The position numbers and the translations under genes were made by a program. DNA of 5,377 nucleotides. It comes from Oscillospiraceae bacterium (lineage in GTDB: Bacteria > Bacillota > Clostridia > Oscillospirales > Acutalibacteraceae). Shown piece after piece: positions 1 through 5,377 of the stretch. Below the pieces are notes generated by a model, which saw only the letters and a program-made list of their open reading frames with translations, was not told the origin of the DNA and searched no databases. Location of the stretch: contig WQRM01000110.1 in the NCBI GenBank assembly GCA_009786735.1, forward strand, positions 1 through 5,377, written 5' to 3'. Positions within the stretch are counted from its first letter, which is position 1, and every line of letters begins with the position of its first letter.

Positions 1-173
1 TTGCCTTCGAGGATGGTGTTGTGCGGCCCGGCGATGGCGAGGGGGTCGTTGAAGCCGAACTCGCGGATGGAGTTTGCGATATGTTCAATTTGTTGTTTGG
101 TGTGGGTTTTGCTGTTACGCGGGAAACTGGTGAGCTGCGCCACGGGGAGATACTGCACTTGTAAATTGTTCAT
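1..173 (-). CDS. ParB-like N-terminal domain protein, probably a phage DNA methyltransferase (partial, 3' end outside window)
   Basis: The first 57 residues are visible. They read like the start of a ParB/Spo0J-type nuclease-like domain: a short beta strand (VQYLPVAQLTSFPRN, residues 6-20), a helix with THTKQQIEHIANSIREFGF (23-41), then NDPLAIAG and NTILEG, where the family usually continues into an (E)G-[HN]-G-R motif. In phages this domain next to a terminase small subunit is often fused to a DNA adenine or cytosine methyltransferase; that part would lie beyond the window, so the methyltransferase call is inference. Two ATG codons are adjacent (174-176 and 171-173). AGGGAGG lies 3 bases before the first and 6 before the second, so I prefer the second. 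The upstream terminase stop codon (TAG) overlaps this ribosome binding site, giving an 11-base gap and probable translational coupling. A stand-alone ParB-like regulator remains possible. Confidence 0.75.
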   Translation of the reverse strand, partial: MNNLQVQYLPVAQLTSFPRNSKTHTKQQIEHIANSIREFGFNDPLAIAGPHNTILEG

Positions 174-184
174 CATGCACCTCC

Positions 185-550
185 CTAAACCAGCCGCGCG
201 CGGGGCGTGAGCTTGAAGTCGGTCATGAGTTTTTCCAGCTGTTTGTTGCAGTCGGTGAGGATGGCGTAGTGCTCGTTTTCCTTCACCACAACTTTCGGGG
301 TGGTGCCGTCGGCGCAAATGCCGGTGACCATGCGGATGTAGCGCTCGGGTTTTTGGTTCCACTGCACCCAGGCGCGGTCACGCAGGAGTTTCACCTGCAC
401 ATACTGGCGGATGAGTTCGGCATCGGCCATGGTTTTGCGGTAGCGCGTGCTGTGCACCAAAATGTTGTAGATGTGCTGCCAGGCGCTGCGTTCTTCGTCG
501 GTCAGGTCGTGCGGGGGTTCGATGAGCTTGTTGATGTCGCGGTTGGACAT
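185..550 (-). CDS. terS: P27-family phage terminase small subunit
   Basis: A 121-residue protein with the layout of P27-type terminase small subunits, which recognise phage DNA and load the large subunit for packaging. Visible features are PPHDLTDEERSAWQHIYNIL near residues 12-31 (family: P-x-L-[ST]-x-E-E-x-x-x-W), a helical segment with MADAELIRQYVQ at 41-52, and a C-terminal NKQLEKLMTDFKLTPRARL, matching the family's 'k.l..lGLTP.aR' ending. The length is normal for the family. The ATG at 548-550 is chosen because AAAGGTGA lies about 5 bases upstream; a TTG at 563-565 would add five residues but sits upstream of that site. The gene is transcribed leftward from its own promoter (603-631) through a terminator-like hairpin and leads into the ParB-like gene. 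No other phage gene lies upstream of it in this window. The family call is from motif memory, not a database search. Confidence 0.85.
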   Translation of the reverse strand: MSNRDINKLIEPPHDLTDEERSAWQHIYNILVHSTRYRKTMADAELIRQYVQVKLLRDRAWVQWNQKPERYIRMVTGICADGTTPKVVVKENEHYAILTDCNKQLEKLMTDFKLTPRARLV

Positions 551-563
551 GCTATCACCTTTC

Positions 564-602
564 AAAAAATGGGCTGGGAAATTTTACATTCCCGCCCTTT
601 TT
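564..602. terminator. Terminator-like hairpin in the terminase operon leader
   Basis: GGGCTGGGAA (571-580) pairs with TTCCCGCCC (589-597), giving nine base pairs with T575 bulged and an 8-base loop. An A-tract (564-569) and a T-tract (598-602) flank it, so it resembles an intrinsic terminator on both strands. On the minus strand it lies between the -10 box and the ribosome binding site of the terminase gene, so the leftward transcript would begin at or in its first arm. It could be an attenuator, a 5'-end stabiliser, a terminator for stray rightward transcription, or an operator. The structure is clear in the sequence; its role is inference. Confidence 0.5.
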
Positions 603-631
603 AACATAGCATGGATTTCGCGATTTGTCAA
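603..631 (-). promoter_or_regulatory. Sigma-A type promoter for the terminase operon
   Basis: Read on the minus strand there is a perfect -35 TTGACA (626-631), a 17-base spacer and a -10 TATGTT (603-608), preceded by TGc as in an extended -10. Transcription should start near 596-597, about 46 bases before the terminase ATG. A terminase gene with a private vegetative promoter is unusual, because phage late genes normally sit in long operons. Confidence 0.8.
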
Positions 632-673
632 GCGTTTTTTTGTCGGCGCTTTTGTTGCGTGTCTCCTCATGCG

Positions 674-690
674 CAAATTGGACAAATTTG
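674..690. promoter_or_regulatory. Small dyad upstream of the terminase promoter (possible operator)
   Basis: CAAATT (674-679) and AATTTG (685-690) form a perfect 6-base inverted repeat with a 5-base centre, about 43 bases upstream of the -35 of the leftward promoter. The position would suit an activator or repressor site. The arms are short and AT-rich, so chance is a serious alternative. Confidence 0.25.
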
Positions 691-705
691 AAGAGAATCA
701 CAACC

Positions 706-788
706 TGTAGGGGTGGCGGGCGCGCCACCCGGGCTACAATAAGGATGATAACATGAAGATTTCGGGCGGCGCGCCCGCCGCCCCTACA
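706..788. repeat. Inverted pair of REP-like GTAGGGG palindromes
   Basis: Two 26-base copies face each other: 706-731 on the plus strand and 763-788 on the minus strand, both starting TGTAGGGG and ending CCCG, with 31 bases between. Each copy folds on itself: GGGTGGCG (711-718) with CGCCACCC (723-730), and GGGCGGCG (764-771) with CGCCGCCC (776-783), each with a 4-base loop. The copies can also pair with each other over the whole 26 bases apart from one mismatch and one wobble. This matches my memory of short interspersed GTAGGGGCGG palindromes scattered in many Firmicutes genomes, which resemble REP/BIME units moved by REP-associated tyrosine transposases. No transposase is visible here. The pair lies just past the 3' end of the HD gene and may also act as a transcript 3' end, though no T-tract follows. 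Confidence 0.8.
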
Positions 789-850
789 TGCCGAGTATAG
801 CATGTCGTATGTTTGAAAACATGCCAAGGCGTGGCTGAGGGGTGGGCATG

Positions 851-1402
851 TTATGTTTGTTCTTCCACTGCGCGCATTGCCAGAATCGTGCGCTCGATGA
901 GCTCGTCGAGCGTCCAGCCCAGCATGTCTGCGCCGCGCTCAATGACCTCGCGGGAGCAGCCCGCCGCAAAGTTGAGCGTCTTGTACTTCTTGCGCACGCT
1001 CTTGAGCTCCAAGTCCATGGTGCTTTTGGATGGCCGCATGCGTGCCACCGCGCCGATGAGCCCCGTGAGCTCGTCCACGGCATACAGCACTTTCTCCATG
1101 GTGTGTTCGGGTTTGATGTCCACCGTGAGCGCATAGCCGTGGCTGGCGGTGGCGCGAATGAGCCGCTCGTCCAGCCCGTGCTCGCGCATGATGCGCTGCT
1201 GGGCGGTGCAGTGTTCGTCTGGGTACATCTCAAAGTCAAGGTCGTGCAGCAGCCCAACCAAAGCCCAGAAGTCGGCTTCGTCGGCAAAGCCCAGCTCGTT
1301 GGCGAAGTAGCGCATCACGCCCCCCACCGTCAGTGCGTGGGCAAGGTGAAACTCACCCTTGTTGTATTGGCGCAGCAGTGCCCATGCGTCAGTTCTGGTC
1401 AT
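851..1402 (-). CDS. HD-superfamily metal-dependent hydrolase
   Basis: A 183-residue protein with the HD phosphohydrolase signature: H22 (FHLAHALTVGGVMRYFANELG), the H53-D54 pair in ALVGLLHDLDFEMYPDEH, H88 in TASHGYAL, and D110 in LYAVDELTGLI. These fit the H...HD...D metal-ligand pattern of a single-domain cytosolic enzyme acting on a phosphate ester or nucleotide; the substrate cannot be read from the sequence. It resembles the small predicted HD hydrolases grouped in COG2316, from memory. The ATG at 1400-1402 is preferred over the TTG directly before it because AAAGGAGA lies about 7 bases upstream. The gene has its own promoter (1444-1472) and is divergent from the large surface-protein gene. 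There is no clear intrinsic terminator after its TAA stop; the REP-like pair follows about 60 bases downstream. It looks like a chromosomal housekeeping gene, not part of the phage operon. Confidence 0.88.
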   Translation of the reverse strand: MTRTDAWALLRQYNKGEFHLAHALTVGGVMRYFANELGFADEADFWALVGLLHDLDFEMYPDEHCTAQQRIMREHGLDERLIRATASHGYALTVDIKPEHTMEKVLYAVDELTGLIGAVARMRPSKSTMDLELKSVRKKYKTLNFAAGCSREVIERGADMLGWTLDELIERTILAMRAVEEQT

Positions 1403-1443
1403 CAATAGTCTCCTTTAATGTTTCTTTCATCTGCTGATACGTT

Positions 1444-1472
1444 ATTATAGCATAGACGGCGGGGCGTTGCAA
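1444..1472 (-). promoter_or_regulatory. Promoter of the HD hydrolase gene
   Basis: On the minus strand, -35 TTGCAA (1467-1472) and -10 TATAAT (1444-1449) are 17 bases apart, with TGc just before the -10. The start point would be near 1437, giving a leader of about 35 bases before the ATG at 1402. The -35 lies between short arms GGCG (1463-1466) and CGCC (1474-1477), which could be a regulator site or chance. Confidence 0.78.
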
Positions 1473-1504
1473 GCGCCTTGAGCGATTTAGTGATTTTGTT
1501 GAGT

Positions 1505-1517
1505 AATTGTTACAATT
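1505..1517. promoter_or_regulatory. Perfect 13-base dyad in the divergent intergenic region (possible operator)
   Basis: AATTGT (1505-1510) and ACAATT (1512-1517) are a perfect inverted repeat around T1511. It ends 3 bases before the -35 of the rightward promoter and lies about 33 bases upstream of the leftward -35, so one bound protein could affect both genes. I cannot assign it to a known regulator, and short AT-rich dyads arise by chance. Confidence 0.35.
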
Positions 1518-1520
1518 CGC

Positions 1521-1549
1521 TTGACAATCTGTGAAACGAGTGGTATAAT
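1521..1549 (+). promoter_or_regulatory. Consensus sigma-A promoter of the surface-protein gene
   Basis: Perfect -35 TTGACA (1521-1526), 17-base spacer, perfect -10 TATAAT (1544-1549) and a TGg extension before the -10. Transcription should start near 1556, so the leader is only about 26 bases. As written this is close to the strongest vegetative promoter possible, suggesting abundant product unless a repressor acts. Confidence 0.9.
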
Positions 1550-1566
1550 AAAGGATATCATAGTTG

Positions 1567-1572
1567 AGGAGG
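1567..1572 (+). promoter_or_regulatory. Ribosome binding site fixing the surface-protein start
   Basis: AGGAGG, within GAGGAGGAG, lies 9 bases before the ATG at 1582-1584. It complements the 16S rRNA tail well, and no competing in-frame start lies nearby. It is the main reason for choosing this start, together with the signal peptide that begins immediately after it. Confidence 0.88.
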
Positions 1573-1581
1573 AGACAACAC

Positions 1582-4500
1582 ATGAACGAATTCAAACGAC
1601 ATGGCAGGCGATGGCTGGGCATTTTGCTCAGCATGGCACTGCTGGTTACGATGGTGGTGGTCGCCAGCGTAACAGCAACGGGCACCGGAGATGTCTACAC
1701 CGAAGACACCGTCACCGGCATCGCGCCGGTGGACATTCCCCTAATCACCTTTTTGGCACCCGAAACCATTTGGCTGCAAAGTGCCACAACACCAAATGGC
1801 AGAACCAGAACGGTTGACCGTGTTTCCAACATTGTGCCAGTTCCCTCAACGGGGGCGTTGCCGGGTGTTGAGAATTACGCACGGCTGCTGTTCCAAGCCC
1901 ACAATTCGCTGGGCGAGTTAGACAGCCGCGTGCGGTTGGTGCAAATCGAGAACGCTGGCTTGCCGTCGCCAGCTCCGATTCCCGGAACAGGCTTCGTTGG
2001 CTCTCCGGAGTTCGCTTACATGCCGGGTTGGGGTGCGGCGCCTCCCGGTCACAACAACCACTTGATTTCAGCAAACTTGCACGATCGGGTTTTGCCGATT
2101 TCGGAAGCCAATGCATACGCCCCCATGGAAACCCGCTTGGTCACGTGGATTGCCACGTTCACCATTGACGGCTTCCCCGGCAACTTCCAAGCGCATGCTT
2201 ACTCCATCGTTTGGGCGCCCAGCACCTACGTGGCGGGCTCAGTTGCGTCGGTGGGCGGTGCGGCCACGTTGAACACGTCGGTGGGCGTCGTAGGTTTGCA
2301 CAGCGGCATCTTGAACAGCGCCAGCCGCCATGCAACCACACGCTTTTTCACCGATTTGCGCGACGGCACTCGGCCCGGGGGGGAAAACAATTGGCAACGC
2401 TACAACTACTTAACAGTAACTGGCTGGGGCTATCCCAGTTATAGCTTTGGTTTGAGCCCATCGCACGTGTTTGATGGCAATGTGGTTTGGGGCCATGGTG
2501 TACGCAATGTGACCAATGGCGTGCACGTGCCGTTTGGGTTCACAAACCGCATCCATTTTGGCAACATGGTGGTGGATCAACGCATGGAAGGCTACGATAT
2601 TCCCGGCTTTCGGTTGACTTACACCGCCGCCCATCGTTCAGCGGGAGCGTGGTACCAGAATACTCTGGTCCTTGGGCAAGGGAATGTGCGCGCTGGTGCG
2701 GCATATGCTGCAACGCGCTTCCCCGGCGCATATGGGGAAATTGTTGGCGGCGCGACCGTCAATCCCAATACCGGTTACCCGATCAACAACTTCCCGCGAA
2801 ATCAATTCACAACCTCGCGCCTGTGGAACAATGCAAACGCAGCAGGCAGACCCGCCAATGGGCTGTGGACACACGGGGATGTTGTGCCGTTTTCGGTTTG
2901 GCACTGGGTGCGTGCAGGAAGTGTGGGCTCAGAGTCAGATGCCAACAACGCAGCCATTGGGCACCACGTGCAGTTTGGCGTGAACTGGGTTGACAAAACC
3001 CCGCTGCGCAACCAAGTGGTGGCTGCCAGCACGCAACATCCCGCAAGACCGCCCAGCGGACCTTACATGAACATGCACGTTTCAATCCCCGCCAGCGTCA
3101 CCGCACACCGCGGAGCGCTGCAAGCGGCGGTTCGCGAACTTGGTCACCCCAGATCAACGACAACCTTGGCGCATCCTATCCCCAGCATCGTGCCGCAAGG
3201 CATCAACGCCACCGCCACCGTGCAATACGTGGTGCGCACGCCGCAAGGCGCGTTGGTTCCTGCACCAAACACCTTGGTGAACTTCACGGATTACCGCGAG
3301 CTCGGCTTGGGCACCCACGAAGCACGCATCACCGTGCCCGCTGGCGTTGCCAACAACGTGACCATCACGCCCATCGACTTGAGCGAGTATGGTTATGTGC
3401 TCGCCGGCATTGTTGCCCTGGGCACAGGTGCAACCGCACCGGCTGTGCCGGGTGACATCACTGACTTCAGCTGGACGAACACCATCCACACCGATGCCAT
3501 CTACATCCTCATCTTCGAGCCGGAAGATCAACTGCCCTACTTCACCATCTACTTGATGGACGAAGACGAAATCGTTGGTTACCGCGAATACATAACCGTT
3601 GCCATGACAGATGCCGATGATGATCGTTTCGTCGACCTGCTGGATGACACCTTGCTGTATATCCCCGACGGGCAAGCGCTGACTGGTTGGTTGCTGCGCG
3701 GCGCGGCGCACGGCTCAACCGTCTTCATCCCCTACGACTCCAACATCACAGTTGGTCAAGTGATTGCCATGGTTGGCGGCGGCACAGGCAGCACCATCAT
3801 CTTTGAACCGCACATTTCCGACCCCGATGTCACCGACGCGGTCATCGTTGTGTATCGCCCCAACGGTGCAACGCTGGATGAACTGATTGGCACTTGGCCG
3901 CAGCGCGTTGTTAGGTCGCTGGGTGGAGATCACCCTGCAGCGACCGACAGCTTTGATCGCATGGGCTACCGATTCCTCGGCTGGACGCTCGACGCCGGGG
4001 CGATTGACGAAGACGACAATGAACTCTTCGAGCCCGGTGACGATGTTCCCCTCGCCTTGGCCGAAAATGCAGCCCCGGTCATCGACCTGTTTGCCCAATG
4101 GGAGCAATTGACGTTTGAACTGACGTTCGGCGCCCCAACCGTGCACACCGGCGCAATGGGCGCTGCAGTGGCTGCAGTTCCCGCGCCAACAGCACCTGAA
4201 GGCCAACACTTCGTTGGCTGGGCGTGTGCAAGCGCACCCACAATTGTGCTTTGGTACAGCGATAACGTGCCCACAACAATGCCCGACTTGCGTTTTGTTG
4301 ACGGCTTGGCACATGCCGCAAGCCCAGCAGATGGCATCGACTACACTGCCACGCTGGTGGCTGTGTTTGAAGCAAACATCTACCACCAAGTGACGTTCAA
4401 CCCCAACTACACGGACGCAACCATCACCACGATCCCTGTGCTGGCGGGCACTAGCCTTGGCGCTCTGTTCCCCGCAGCGCCGACGCGCACAGGTTATTAT

Positions 4501-5377
4501 GACTTCGTTGGTTGGTTTAGCGCCCCGACTGCTGGCACGCAGTTCATCGGAAACAGCTTGGTAACCGGCAATCTCACGCTGTATGCCCGCTGGGAAGCGA
4601 TAGTCCAGCTGGCCGAATTCACTGTGACCTTTAACCGCAACTACACGGACGCAGCAGTCATTGCGCCGGCAACGGTCACGGAAGGTGACACGCTTGACGA
4701 CGTGTGGCCGACGGTGGCACCGCGCGATGGCTATGAATTCGTTGGTTGGTTTAACGCCCCGAGTGCTGGCACGCAGTTCATCGAAAACAGCTTGGTTGAA
4801 GGCAATCTCACGCTGTATGCCCGCTGGGTAGCGCTTGATACTGGCGTTCAAGTGACCGTGACGTTCAACCCCAATGGCGGCGTGCTGACGAACCCTGCAG
4901 ACGCAACCCGCACGCTTTGGATAAACAGCGAGCTCGGCGCAACGCCTGCCGTGACGCGCGCTGATTTCGACCTTGCCGGTTGGTATACTACGCCGGGAAC
5001 TCCCGCTGAATCGGCGATCCTCGCAGCGGCAGCTGGAGAACGCTTCATCGCCAACAGCTTGGTGACCGATAACCTCACGCTGTATGCTCGCTGGGTAACA
5101 CCACACGTGTGCCCAACATGCCCCGATTGCGCGCCGTGCGAACATTACGACACGGAGTATTGTGTATGCGGTGAACAGCCGACATGCAATTGTGATTGCG
5201 ATGCCGTGGATGGCTACTGCGATTGCGATGGCGACCTCAACGAGTGTCTGCGTCCCAGCCGCCCCGGCTATTGCGATTGCGACGACGATCTCAACGAATG
5301 CCTCCGTCCCAGCCGCCCCGGCTATTGCGATTGCGACGGCGACCTCAACGAGTGTCTCCGTCCCAGCCGCCCCGGCT
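1582..5377 (+). CDS. Large secreted surface protein with InlB-like repeats and a Cys-rich tandem-repeat tail (partial, 3' end outside window)
   Basis: The frame is open for 1,265 codons to the window edge with no stop. Residues 1-32 are a signal peptide: basic KRHGRR, a hydrophobic core at about 11-28 (WLGILLSMALLV onward) and a likely cut after VTA (30-32). Residues 33 to about 530 are a region I do not recognise, rich in Gly, Asn, His and Trp with no cysteine. Residues about 535-650 look like a beta-sandwich stretch. From about 655, degenerate and then clear InlB B-repeat/Flg_new-type modules follow: GYRFLGW (795-801) to FAQW (837-840), HFVGW (876-880) to VAVF (927-930), then three good units at 937-1004, 1015-1082 and 1093-1171, each running from VTF through GW[FY] to LTLYARW. 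Residues 1177-1265 are cysteine-rich and end in three 18-residue repeats. Such modules occur in wall-associated adhesins of Gram-positive bacteria, so an extracellular binding role is inferred. Any cell-wall anchor would lie beyond the window. Confidence 0.93.
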   Translation, partial: MNEFKRHGRRWLGILLSMALLVTMVVVASVTATGTGDVYTEDTVTGIAPVDIPLITFLAPETIWLQSATTPNGRTRTVDRVSNIVPVPSTGALPGVENYARLLFQAHNSLGELDSRVRLVQIENAGLPSPAPIPGTGFVGSPEFAYMPGWGAAPPGHNNHLISANLHDRVLPISEANAYAPMETRLVTWIATFTIDGFPGNFQAHAYSIVWAPSTYVAGSVASVGGAATLNTSVGVVGLHSGILNSASRHATTRFFTDLRDGTRPGGENNWQRYNYLTVTGWGYPSYSFGLSPSHVFDGNVVWGHGVRNVTNGVHVPFGFTNRIHFGNMVVDQRMEGYDIPGFRLTYTAAHRSAGAWYQNTLVLGQGNVRAGAAYAATRFPGAYGEIVGGATVNPNTGYPINNFPRNQFTTSRLWNNANAAGRPANGLWTHGDVVPFSVWHWVRAGSVGSESDANNAAIGHHVQFGVNWVDKTPLRNQVVAASTQHPARPPSGPYMNMHVSIPASVTAHRGALQAAVRELGHPRSTTTLAHPIPSIVPQGINATATVQYVVRTPQGALVPAPNTLVNFTDYRELGLGTHEARITVPAGVANNVTITPIDLSEYGYVLAGIVALGTGATAPAVPGDITDFSWTNTIHTDAIYILIFEPEDQLPYFTIYLMDEDEIVGYREYITVAMTDADDDRFVDLLDDTLLYIPDGQALTGWLLRGAAHGSTVFIPYDSNITVGQVIAMVGGGTGSTIIFEPHISDPDVTDAVIVVYRPNGATLDELIGTWPQRVVRSLGGDHPAATDSFDRMGYRFLGWTLDAGAIDEDDNELFEPGDDVPLALAENAAPVIDLFAQWEQLTFELTFGAPTVHTGAMGAAVAAVPAPTAPEGQHFVGWACASAPTIVLWYSDNVPTTMPDLRFVDGLAHAASPADGIDYTATLVAVFEANIYHQVTFNPNYTDATITTIPVLAGTSLGALFPAAPTRTGYYDFVGWFSAPTAGTQFIGNSLVTGNLTLYARWEAIVQLAEFTVTFNRNYTDAAVIAPATVTEGDTLDDVWPTVAPRDGYEFVGWFNAPSAGTQFIENSLVEGNLTLYARWVALDTGVQVTVTFNPNGGVLTNPADATRTLWINSELGATPAVTRADFDLAGWYTTPGTPAESAILAAAAGERFIANSLVTDNLTLYARWVTPHVCPTCPDCAPCEHYDTEYCVCGEQPTCNCDCDAVDGYCDCDGDLNECLRPSRPGYCDCDDDLNECLRPSRPGYCDCDGDLNECLRPSRPG
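4390..5094 (+). repeat. Three InlB B-repeat-like modules with a 78-residue period
   Basis: Three protein modules start with VTF at residues 937, 1015 and 1093, exactly 78 residues (234 bases) apart. Each carries F/L-x-G-W-F/Y near its middle (975-979, 1053-1057, 1131-1135) and ends in NLTLYARW. The first two are recent copies: over 4501-4599 against 4735-4833 I count 9 differences in 99 bases. The third is more diverged and has about 11 extra residues (around ESAILAAAAGERF) between GWY and the final strand. The pattern fits the Listeria-Bacteroides (Flg_new) repeat family from memory. Less regular relatives lie upstream at about residues 756-840 and 845-930. Confidence 0.85.
5110..5377 (+). 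other. Cysteine-rich C-terminal region of the surface protein (continues beyond window)
   Basis: Residues 1177-1265 contain 18 cysteines, whereas I find only one (C882) in the preceding 1,176 residues. The region opens with CPTCPDCAPC (four Cys spaced by two, 1177-1186), then CVC (1194-1196) and CNCDCD (1202-1207), then the 18-residue tandem units. The spacing could suit metal binding or disulfide cross-linking outside the cell. Neither is shown by sequence alone. Confidence 0.85.
5215..5376 (+). repeat. 54-base tandem repeat, three copies, running to the window edge
   Basis: Units at 5215-5268, 5269-5322 and 5323-5376 each encode YCDCDGDLNECLRPSRPG (the middle unit has D for G at residue 1235). 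Seven columns vary among the three copies; six are silent third-position changes and one is the G-to-D change. Units 1 and 3 differ at 3 bases, 2 and 3 at 4, and 1 and 2 at 7. The preceding CDCDAVDG looks like a degenerate ancestor of the unit. Copy number beyond the window is unknown. A D-x-D-G-D core recalls calcium-binding loops such as thrombospondin type 3 or dockerin, but the remaining ligands do not line up well. Confidence 0.93.

Noticed and set aside
794..802. A possible extended -10 (TGc TATACT on the minus strand) upstream of the REP-like pair.
   Set aside because: No credible -35 lies at 16-18 bases, and there is no gene directly downstream other than the terminase, which has its own better promoter.
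800..824. Nested short dyads: GCATG (800-804) with CATGC (820-824), and ATGTTT (809-814) with AAACAT (817-822).
   Set aside because: The arms are only 5-6 bases, one loop is 2 bases, and no T-tract follows, so neither a terminator nor an operator can be supported.
555..827. A 90-codon minus-strand frame across the REP-like pair and terminase promoter.
   Set aside because: It runs through palindromes, a promoter and a hairpin, has no sensible ribosome binding site, and its protein shows no recognisable composition or domain.
842..1408. A 188-codon plus-strand frame opposite the HD hydrolase gene.
   Set aside because: The minus-strand frame carries the HD catalytic motifs, a good ribosome binding site and a promoter; the plus frame is rich in Val, His and Ala without motifs, typical of an antisense shadow.
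3154..3711. A 185-codon open frame on the minus strand.
   Set aside because: Antisense shadow of the same surface-protein gene; I see no convincing ribosome binding site or domain.
3715..5145. A 476-codon open frame on the minus strand.
   Set aside because: It is fully antisense to the surface-protein gene, whose promoter, ribosome binding site, signal peptide and protein-level repeats are all clear. Its translation is rich in Cys, Arg and His with no domain I recognise, as expected for the shadow of a GC-rich gene.
5214..5246. A dockerin or EF-hand assignment for the D-x-D-G-D core in the tail repeat.
   Set aside because: The position-12 acidic ligand is a proline here and the dockerin Leu/Lys pattern is missing, so calcium binding stays only a possibility.
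1..5377. tRNA or rRNA genes, a CRISPR array, or insertion-sequence ends.
   Set aside because: I saw no cloverleaf-like sequence, no spaced direct repeats with unique spacers (the 54-base repeats are contiguous and coding), and no transposase.

Overview
The window looks like DNA from a Gram-positive, Firmicutes-type bacterium with a fairly GC-rich genome, perhaps a Clostridia lineage. The grounds are near-consensus sigma-A promoters with 17-base spacers and TGn extended -10 motifs, purine-rich ribosome binding sites, a P27-type phage terminase gene, and a very large secreted protein with InlB/Flg_new-type repeats. No species is claimed.

Left end (1-631, minus strand): the start of a leftward phage-type operon. 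A good promoter (603-631) is followed by a hairpin with a T-tract, then a P27-family terminase small subunit gene (185-550). Next comes a gene with a ParB-like N-terminal domain, cut by the window edge. The terminase stop codon sits in the next gene's ribosome binding site, so the two are probably translationally coupled.

Intergenic stretch 551-850: no gene is supported here. It holds the hairpin, the promoter, a small dyad at 674-690, and an inverted pair of 26-base REP-like palindromes (706-731 and 763-788). The two copies differ only by one compensatory stem pair. This stretch is the likely junction between phage-like DNA and ordinary chromosome.

Middle (851-1581): an HD-superfamily hydrolase gene on the minus strand with its own strong promoter. 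It is divergent from the large plus-strand gene, and the roughly 180-base intergenic region carries both promoters and a 13-base perfect dyad just upstream of the rightward -35.

Right two thirds (1582-5377): one plus-strand reading frame, open without a stop for 1,265 codons and running off the window. It encodes a signal peptide, a long cysteine-free N-terminal region I do not recognise, several InlB B-repeat-like modules ending in A-R-W (the last three with a 78-residue period), and a cysteine-rich tail. The tail ends in three near-identical 18-residue (54-base) units still repeating at the window edge. It is probably a surface adhesin or cell-wall-associated protein. Long reverse-strand frames across this gene are treated as shadows. 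The N-terminal region and the Cys/Asp tandem tail are the least explained parts of the window.
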